From positions 1,190 through 32,090 of the forward strand of contig DGBH01000006.1 in the NCBI GenBank assembly GCA_002384205.1: a stretch of DNA of 30,901 nucleotides. Direction: 5' to 3'. Position numbers and translations under genes: made by a program. Source of the DNA: Bacteroidetes bacterium UBA4009. GTDB lineage: Bacteria; Bacteroidota; Bacteroidia; NS11-12g; UBA9320. Within the stretch, counting starts at the first letter, position 1. Every line of letters begins with the position of its first letter. The notes below the pieces were generated by a model. It saw only the letters and a program-made list of their open reading frames with translations. It was not told the origin of the DNA and did no database searches. Positions 25,279-30,901 of this stretch are shown piece after piece.

Positions 25279-27276
25279 TTATTCAAACACTATTCTTGAG
25301 TGAGAAACCAAATTTTCGTTACGTACTGAAATAATATAAACACCCGTTGGGAAATTAATTTTGTCAATTTTTACCATTTTATTCAATTGTGGATTTTCCA
25401 CCATTTGCGTATGTATTACTTTTCCAGACAAGTCGGTAATATTAATTTCTGCTTTGCTATTAGACGCAAAATTGAACTGAACATAGGCATAATCGTTTGC
25501 TGGATTAGGATATACATTAAAAGGTGCTGGATCGTTTAATACAGCTTTTCGTATACTTGCAATGCCTCCTTCCACATCTTCTCCTTTGGAATTCATAACC
25601 TGACCATTTGAGGCATCAATAAGCATAACAATTGCTCTTAGACGTGTATCTTTAAAATTAGCGGGAACTGTATAAGATGGAAAGCTATAACTATAGGTAC
25701 TATCTGTAAACAGGTCGTTTGGTAAACTTGAAAATGATCCAGAGTACGAAGGAATTATCTTTCTAGCTACGTTTCGGTAATACATTAAACTGGCAGGAAC
25801 CATTTCTGGTAAATTAGAAAAGTCCAACGTAGAAGACTTCATATCTCTTCCGGCTTGTCCACCTACTGCATCCGGTGAATAGAAGTTACGCTGACGGTAG
25901 TTATCATCTGTAGCATCATGAACACTATCTTCTGTTATTACCAGCGCCAGATTAAAGTTTTTAGCGTCGGCAGCAAATTTCACATCACAAGAAACTTCCA
26001 GTTTTCGGGTAATAGGGTCGTAAACAGGTTTTACTTCCATATCTGCATATCCAAAATCTTCTATTAAATCACTATACAATGAAGAAAAATCACTCAAATA
26101 ACTTGACGCCACTTTTCTGTCAACTAAAACATTTGGCCAAACAACAGCATTTAAATTTTTGTTATCAAAGCAAGAATCTGCATAAGATAAATATCTCATT
26201 GGATCTTGTGCTGTTGCATCTGCGCCGGTGTTCCCGTGTATGCTGATTATTTCGACACCCGCCATGTCATCTGATAACATTAGCTTATCTAATTCTACTA
26301 TTCCTCTAGGACAAAAGCCTCCAAATGTTGGAGAGCAGATGGTAAGATCTTCATAAACGATCTTTTTTGATGGTGTGAATGCTCCAGACTGAGTCGTGGT
26401 AGTAATCGAGTTATTTTCAGCAAGTTCATCCTTGTCTGCAACTACTTCTACAGTTATAGTACTAGATTGACTCGCAGCTAAGGTTAAAGGAGTTCCGTGT
26501 AAAAAAGTGTACGATTCATCGGGATCTAGGTTTATTTGAAAGGTCTGTGATTTGAATCCTGAACCATCATCCCATCTAATATCAAAAGAAGATATAGGGT
26601 TTAATCCAAGATTGGTAACTACTCCTGTAATATTAACATTTCCAGGACCATGTATACTTGGGATAGTTAGTAAGGACAACTCCATGTCAATATCATGACT
26701 ATACTCAATTCTGATGTCATCAAGAACTAAGGCCATTTTATCTGTACAGTTATGATGTCTAAACATTATATAAACAGTTTCTTGGCCAACCATATTAGAA
26801 ATATCTATGTTTTCTTTAAAAAGCGTATAACCTGCAGCTAATGTATCTTCAAAAACAGGGGTCCCAGGGGTCTCAGATGTAGATACATAAACAGAGTACG
26901 TTTCCTCATAGTATTCGCCTCCAAATCCCAGAGAAAATGCATTCCACTTGAGTCTAACATCACTCGTAACTCCAGATAAATCTATTGGTCCTATGATTAA
27001 TAAGTTATCCGGTTTAAGGGACTTGCCCGCAGTTGTTCCATCTGGAACCCAAGATTCTGATACTATGACATTGCCAAAGGTGTAATTTGGATCAATATTT
27101 TTTGAATCATCGGTTAACCAACCATATTTGTCACCGTCTTGATCTACTGATTTGAATTTGGTAGGTAGATTAGGCGGTGTTAATGCATCAAAATTCTCAA
27201 AGAAAATTTGTTGCGCATTAAGTTGAATAGTGCTAAGTGAAAAACATGCGAGGATTACGATAAATAATTTTTTCAT
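25279..27276 (-). CDS. T9SS-secreted Omp28-related protein
   Basis: A 665-residue exported protein. It has a signal peptide (MKKLFIVILACFSLSTIQLNA), then a choice-of-anchor-J / adhesin-like beta domain (about 23-192, opening IFFENFDALTPP and closing LVLDDIRIEY) and an immunoglobulin-like CARDB-type domain (about 197-298). An Omp28-related domain follows (about 305-560: IVYEDLTICSPT, CPRGIVELDKL, ISIHGN, WPNVLVDRK). The C-terminus is a type A T9SS sorting domain (587-665: NVYPNPANDYAYVQFN, GKVIHTQ, FPTGVYIISV). Omp28 relatives often carry a thioredoxin-like W-C-x-x-C; here that position reads C314-x7-C322 with FCPRG, so the usual CxxC is not present. It ends in a strong terminator. Expression may be controlled from the long region upstream. 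Confidence 0.88.
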   Translation of the reverse strand: MKKLFIVILACFSLSTIQLNAQQIFFENFDALTPPNLPTKFKSVDQDGDKYGWLTDDSKNIDPNYTFGNVIVSESWVPDGTTAGKSLKPDNLLIIGPIDLSGVTSDVRLKWNAFSLGFGGEYYEETYSVYVSTSETPGTPVFEDTLAAGYTLFKENIDISNMVGQETVYIMFRHHNCTDKMALVLDDIRIEYSHDIDMELSLLTIPSIHGPGNVNITGVVTNLGLNPISSFDIRWDDGSGFKSQTFQINLDPDESYTFLHGTPLTLAASQSSTITVEVVADKDELAENNSITTTTQSGAFTPSKKIVYEDLTICSPTFGGFCPRGIVELDKLMLSDDMAGVEIISIHGNTGADATAQDPMRYLSYADSCFDNKNLNAVVWPNVLVDRKVASSYLSDFSSLYSDLIEDFGYADMEVKPVYDPITRKLEVSCDVKFAADAKNFNLALVITEDSVHDATDDNYRQRNFYSPDAVGGQAGRDMKSSTLDFSNLPEMVPASLMYYRNVARKIIPSYSGSFSSLPNDLFTDSTYSYSFPSYTVPANFKDTRLRAIVMLIDASNGQVMNSKGEDVEGGIASIRKAVLNDPAPFNVYPNPANDYAYVQFNFASNSKAEINITDLSGKVIHTQMVENPQLNKMVKIDKINFPTGVYIISVRNENLVSHSRIVFE

Positions 27277-27322
27277 GATTTAATTGGTATTTCTAGTTAA
27301 ATGTTACAGTTAGATTATTTCT

Positions 27323-27330
27323 CAAAATTA
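27323..27330 (-). promoter_or_regulatory. Candidate -7 promoter element for the T9SS gene
   Basis: Read on the minus strand, TAATTTTG fully matches TAnnTTTG and lies 46 bp before the ATG at 27276. No TTG occurs at the -33 position, so an activator-dependent promoter is plausible. Confidence 0.38.
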
Positions 27331-27379
27331 TCTTGAATTATTTAGCTGTAAGATTAGAGTTATCTAAAGGCAAGTGCGT

Positions 27380-27393
27380 TTATCTAGCGGTAA
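27380..27393. promoter_or_regulatory. Shared intergenic motif, copy 1 (upstream of the T9SS gene)
   Basis: TTATCTAGCGGTAA matches 13 of 14 bases of a sequence at 30551-30564 in the kinase/regulator divergent region. It sits about 50 bp upstream of the candidate -7 element, an activator-like position. A five-base inverted repeat (CGGTA / TACCG) overlaps its right side. The rest of the 211-bp gap shows no gene. Confidence 0.35.
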
Positions 27394-27487
27394 AAAGCGT
27401 ACCGTCTGCCTCCGTTCAATCTTAGTAAAATTAAAAAATATAAGTTTTAAAAATAGGAAATCATTTAGTTACGAATGTTTTATGAAC

Positions 27488-27844
27488 TCAATCTGACGTA
27501 GATAAGTCCTTCAGAATTTGAGCTAAAATAAGCGCCGACTTTTGGTGGATTTCATAAGCTGAAACCACGAGGTCAGTTAAGCGCTCATAATTATTTATTT
27601 TTAAGTTGTTTTCTATTTCAATGAGTTTGTTTTTCAAAGTTACAATGCCCATAAAATCGGTTTGCGGTTTAAGCGAGTGTGTATTGATTGCTAAATCTGA
27701 CCAATTCTGAGCATCCAAATTTTTCTTCATTCGCTCTAGAATATCGGGAGCCGTGGCAAGATACATACTTATGTATCTTTTAATTTTGCTTTGATTTCCT
27801 CCTGTAAATTTCTCCAAAAAACTTAAATTAACTAATCTATCCAT
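27488..27844 (-). CDS. Stand-alone HPt phosphotransfer protein
   Basis: A 118-residue histidine phosphotransfer domain. The phosphoacceptor H56 is in LAINTHSLKPQTDFMG, followed by the helix TLKNKLIEIENNLK, as in single-domain HPt proteins. It would accept phosphate from the receiver of the adjacent hybrid kinase and pass it to a response regulator. Its ATG overlaps the kinase stop by 8 bp, so the two are translated together in a fixed ratio. It is the last gene of this pair. Confidence 0.9.
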   Translation of the reverse strand: MDRLVNLSFLEKFTGGNQSKIKRYISMYLATAPDILERMKKNLDAQNWSDLAINTHSLKPQTDFMGIVTLKNKLIEIENNLKINNYERLTDLVVSAYEIHQKSALILAQILKDLSTSD

Positions 27845-30473
27845 TTTGAGTTTTAAGTAGCCAGTACATTTTTTGAATTAATTTGTGTGAATCGAATGGT
27901 TTACCAATAAACTCGTTCATACCTGCCTTGTAGCAATTTTCTATTTCTTCATTTAACACATTAGCCGTCATTGCTATAACAGGAATTTTTCGTTTGTCAG
28001 TGTCTAGAGCTCTAATAGCTTTAGTTGCCTCAAAACCATTCATAACAGGCATTTGAACATCCATTAATACGATATCAAAATGGTGTTGCTTAACTAGTTC
28101 CAATGCTATTAATCCATTTTTGGCAGTGATAATACTTACGCCAGCGATAACGTCTTTTAATTCATCTTGAACGACAACTGCATTAAACGCATTATCTTCT
28201 ACAACCAAAACAGATAATCCCTCTAGTTCTGAAGCCATATTTATGGAATTTTCTTGAGATATCCCGCTATCAAGGTCATCGGAGGTTTTATAAATAGTAT
28301 AAGGTATGGTGAAATGGAATTTACTTCCTACTCCTTTTTCACTTTCTACCCAAATATCACCTTTTTGAAGATTAACAAGTTTTTTAGAAATACTGAGCCC
28401 CAAACCAGTTCCACCAAACCTATGACTCGTATCAGAATATGCTTGTTCAAATGAATTAAATATTCTCTCAATATTCCCATCTTCAATACCAATACCCGTG
28501 TCTATAATCGTAAACATTGCTTTTAAAACATCTTTTTCATTTTCTACTTCGATTACTTTAAGGACAGTTGTAACAGAGCCTTGTTCGGTAAATTTAATCG
28601 CATTGCTTACCAAATTAATGATTATTTGTCGCAATCGATTGGGGTCTCCCATTAAGAGCGGTATATTTTCTGGGACTATCGTTTTTAACTCCAACCCTTT
28701 TTCTTCGCTTTTGAATTGCATCAATACGTGCACATTTCTTATCAACTCATTCAGAGAAAAAGGGATACGTTCTAATTCGATTTTATCTGATTCTATTTTG
28801 GATATATCTAAGATATCATTAATGATAATCAATAATGATGCTGAGGATTTTTTAATTGCATCCAAATATGCTATTTGTGCTTTTTGGGGATTCCTGCGAA
28901 GTAAAATATCAGTCATTCCTTTGATGGCATTCATGGGTGTTCTAATTTCATGACTCATATTTGCTAAAAATTGTTGTTTTGCCTTCTCAGAAGTTTTTGC
29001 CCGCTCTTTCTCTGCTTCGATTAGTAGGTTCTTTTCTTCGAGTGCTAGTTGAGTTTTACGCATAAATTGCACGCGATAAAAAAGAGCGATAACCAAGGTA
29101 AAGGCCATAATCGCGAAGGCGATGAAAATATTTCGATTGCTTTTTTCGGTATTCAGTTTTTCTGTATACTCTAATTTATTTTTTAAGCTTTCATTCGTAA
29201 AGTTACTTTCTAATTCTAATCGCGTCACCTCCTGAACATTTCTAAATTTCCAAAGCGTATCTTTAATACTAATGAATTTTTGGTACGCTTCAAATGCTTT
29301 TTTATAATTACCCAAATCTGACCATGCTAAATATAAAATTTCATACTTGCGTTTTGATTCATTTAATTGTACGTTAGGATTTAGTAGCCCTTTTTCTGCC
29401 ACTTTTATGGCCAAACCCATCTGTTTTAAGCCTAAATAGGCAGTCGCTAGTTCAGAATAATAGAACTCATTTCCAGCTGAAAAATTATCAGCATAGTATG
29501 ATCTCATTCGAAGTAATTCTTGCAGCGCTTTTGTATATTGTTTTTTCATGTTATAAACGCCTGCCTTATCTGTCAACGCTTTTTTTAGACATTCGTCACA
29601 TTCTTTATACGTCTTTGATCCTGGCGATAAAATGTAGATAGAAGAATCTATATACCTTAATGCTTTTTGTGGATTTTCTAAGCGTAAATAAAGTCTAGAA
29701 ATGCCCATGTAGAGTCTTCCTATTGTTAATGAGTCATTTGCTCTTTTTGCCCAATGAAGAGATTTTTCGAAATAACTTTGAGCCTCATTATAATTACCAA
29801 TATCACTGTGGATGGTTCCTAAATCTTCATACGCTACACCTAAAGCCCTATTGTTTCGTATCTTTTTGGCCAGTTCCACTAAATTAGTAAGGTGTTTTAT
29901 GGCTTCAGGATATTTTGATTTCATTACGAAATAATATCCTATAATCGATTCTGCTTCCATTCGTTCGTTTACTTTATTAATACGATTAGCAATGTTAAAA
30001 CGCATCTTGTCAAGCGTAAACTCTTTAGTTCGTATGTTTTCAAGAGGACATGGAATTAGAATCTTTAGATAGAAAAATAATTTTAACTGTGTCACATAGT
30101 CTTTATGATCTACGGCTAAATCTATAGCTCTAAGAGCTGTGGCACAAGCCCTTTCGGGATACACAACGTTTTCATAGTTTGTCTTAAATAGAAAAACCCG
30201 GGTCAGATAGGACTCATTGTTTGTTTGTACGGCTAACTTCGTAACGTCATCCAATTCCGCATACCATAAATCGTGCGCATCAGAGTGTACATATAGAGAG
30301 GTAGTAACGTTATTATATACTAAATCGTAAAAAGCCTCTAGTCTTTCCTTAGGACTGGATGTTTTATTTTTCCAAGCGTTAAAGAGCGTGTTATGATTTG
30401 TATTCTCCGCTACTAAGCCTAACGGGGCAAAATGGATAAGAAGATAAATGATAATCAGTATTACTCGATTCAT
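27837..30473 (-). CDS. TPR-containing hybrid histidine kinase
   Basis: An 878-residue sensor. A signal peptide or first helix (residues 1-22) is followed by a periplasmic region with about five or six TPR repeats (roughly 170-430, for example GVAYEDLGTIHSDIGNYNEAQSY). A membrane helix lies at about 448-466, with a short coiled coil to about 500. HisKA carries the phosphorylated H508 (FLANMSHEIRTPMNAIKG). The ATPase has N-box N620 and N624, DTGIGI (658-663) and GGTGLGL (687-693). A C-terminal receiver has E759-D760, phospho-acceptor D805 (LMDVQMP), T836 and K858. All catalytic residues are intact. It has no HPt domain of its own; the next, overlapping gene supplies one. It is divergent from a response regulator gene. 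Confidence 0.95.
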   Translation of the reverse strand: MNRVILIIIYLLIHFAPLGLVAENTNHNTLFNAWKNKTSSPKERLEAFYDLVYNNVTTSLYVHSDAHDLWYAELDDVTKLAVQTNNESYLTRVFLFKTNYENVVYPERACATALRAIDLAVDHKDYVTQLKLFFYLKILIPCPLENIRTKEFTLDKMRFNIANRINKVNERMEAESIIGYYFVMKSKYPEAIKHLTNLVELAKKIRNNRALGVAYEDLGTIHSDIGNYNEAQSYFEKSLHWAKRANDSLTIGRLYMGISRLYLRLENPQKALRYIDSSIYILSPGSKTYKECDECLKKALTDKAGVYNMKKQYTKALQELLRMRSYYADNFSAGNEFYYSELATAYLGLKQMGLAIKVAEKGLLNPNVQLNESKRKYEILYLAWSDLGNYKKAFEAYQKFISIKDTLWKFRNVQEVTRLELESNFTNESLKNKLEYTEKLNTEKSNRNIFIAFAIMAFTLVIALFYRVQFMRKTQLALEEKNLLIEAEKERAKTSEKAKQQFLANMSHEIRTPMNAIKGMTDILLRRNPQKAQIAYLDAIKKSSASLLIIINDILDISKIESDKIELERIPFSLNELIRNVHVLMQFKSEEKGLELKTIVPENIPLLMGDPNRLRQIIINLVSNAIKFTEQGSVTTVLKVIEVENEKDVLKAMFTIIDTGIGIEDGNIERIFNSFEQAYSDTSHRFGGTGLGLSISKKLVNLQKGDIWVESEKGVGSKFHFTIPYTIYKTSDDLDSGISQENSINMASELEGLSVLVVEDNAFNAVVVQDELKDVIAGVSIITAKNGLIALELVKQHHFDIVLMDVQMPVMNGFEATKAIRALDTDKRKIPVIAMTANVLNEEIENCYKAGMNEFIGKPFDSHKLIQKMYWLLKTQNG

Positions 30474-30550
30474 TATAATTTTAAAAGGTTTTAATTTGTG
30501 ATATTTCAGTCGTCTAATTTAATATAGATTAAACAAATTGACGGTGATAG

Positions 30551-30564
30551 TTATCGAGCGGTAA
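30551..30564. promoter_or_regulatory. Shared intergenic motif, copy 2 (kinase / regulator divergent region)
   Basis: TTATCGAGCGGTAA is 13/14 identical to 27380-27393. On the minus strand it reads TTACCGCTCGATAA, and a second ACCG half-site (CACCGTC) lies 17 bp further along the same strand. It overlaps where a -33 box of the kinase promoter would be, if TCAATTTG at 30534-30541 is its -7 element. It lies 108 bp before the regulator start. Confidence 0.35.
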
Positions 30565-30658
30565 TCTAATTATCACAAGGTAGTCTAAAGTCCCATTTGA
30601 TTTTTTGGTATATCTTAGCCGTGATTTAAACATAAACTAACAATTTATAGTAACCCAT

Positions 30659-30901
30659 TTGAAAAAGAGCATTACGTGTTTAATTATTGATGACAATGAG
30701 TTTATAGCAAAAACGCTATATGATCAGCTTCAAGAAAATCATTCTAATATTGATGTCATAGGTATTGCTAAAAACGGCAAGGAAGGATTAGAACTCATCG
30801 CAGTGTTAAATCCAGATTTAATTTTTCTGGATATTGAAATGCCTGACATGACTGGATTTGAAATGCTAAGCAAACTGTCAATTATTAATTTTGAAACCAT
30901 T
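30659..30901 (+). CDS. Response regulator, receiver domain (3' end outside the window)
   Basis: The first 81 codons of a response regulator, cut by the window edge. The only start codon after the in-frame stop at 30638 is the TTG at 30659. The receiver has acidic residues D11 and D12 (CLIIDDNE) and phospho-acceptor D58 (DLIFLDIEMPDMTGFEML). The sequence style (DVIGIAKNGKEGLELI, IFLDIEMPDMTG) is most like LytR/AlgR-type regulators, whose output is a LytTR DNA-binding domain, but that domain is not in view. Divergent placement with the hybrid kinase and HPt makes it the likely end point of that phosphorelay. Confidence 0.88.
   Translation, partial: MKKSITCLIIDDNEFIAKTLYDQLQENHSNIDVIGIAKNGKEGLELIAVLNPDLIFLDIEMPDMTGFEMLSKLSIINFETI

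Noticed and set aside
28498..28953. 151-codon plus-strand frame opposite the histidine kinase
   Set aside because: It lies fully within conserved HisKA/ATPase coding sequence on the other strand and has no recognisable domain.
30553..30580. LytTR-type direct repeat calling the regulator's own box
   Set aside because: The half-sites are 17 bp apart rather than the usual ~21 and the second is a poor match; kept only as a motif, not as an identified LytTR box.

Overview
The window looks like chromosomal DNA of a low-GC Bacteroidota, most likely a Flavobacteriales-type marine or aquatic bacterium. The evidence is a type IX secretion C-terminal sorting domain, TonB-dependent receptors with N-terminal carboxypeptidase-regulatory-like domains, a DUF4249 lipoprotein, a PafA alkaline phosphatase, a TIGR02757 protein, a HDVHSP-type methyltransferase, few visible Shine-Dalgarno sequences and several TAnnTTTG-type -7 promoter elements. 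No tRNA, rRNA, CRISPR array, insertion sequence or phage gene was seen. Coding density is high and no gene-free stretch exceeds 300 bases. The order genus is an inference, not something read directly.

Layout. 1-2779 (+): a 5'-truncated DUF349-repeat protein, a class I methyltransferase and a 90-codon anti-sigma-like small protein. 2953-8559 (-): an outer-membrane uptake operon of TonB-dependent receptor, DUF4249 lipoprotein and a second TonB-dependent receptor. 8666-10303 (+): PafA phosphatase lipoprotein, convergent with ppk1. 10312-15286 (-): an apparent operon of LysM/DPBB-like protein, O-antigen-ligase-like membrane protein, outer-membrane barrel and polyphosphate kinase 1. 15373-18153 (+): NfeD membrane protease, small secreted protein and GT9 heptosyltransferase-like enzyme, tightly coupled. 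18192-19931 (+): MORN-repeat secreted protein and a Qnr-like pentapeptide protein. 19928-20671 (-): TIGR02757 protein. 20834-23829: two convergent transsulfuration-type PLP proteins, one a canonical cystathionine gamma-synthase and the other with a large insertion. 23865-25103 (-): YbdG-like MscS channel. 25279-27276 (-): a T9SS-secreted Omp28-like protein ending in a clear intrinsic terminator. 27488-30473 (-): a TPR hybrid histidine kinase and a separate, overlapping HPt gene. 30659-end (+): a divergent response regulator, truncated by the window edge.

How it fits together. Much of the window concerns the cell envelope: uptake (TonB receptors), surface polysaccharide (O-antigen ligase, GT9), envelope quality control (NfeD, LysM/DPBB), osmotic protection (MscS) and secreted proteins. 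PafA releases phosphate outside the cytoplasm and Ppk1 stores it as polyphosphate; they lie tail to tail. The right-hand end is a compact phosphorelay (kinase, receiver, HPt, response regulator) beside a secreted T9SS protein. A 14-bp near-identical sequence occurs upstream of both the T9SS gene and the kinase/regulator pair, which raises the possibility that the phosphorelay controls that gene. The points most worth a second look are the phosphorelay with its shared motif, the insertion-bearing PLP enzyme, and the altered cysteine motif in the Omp28-like protein.
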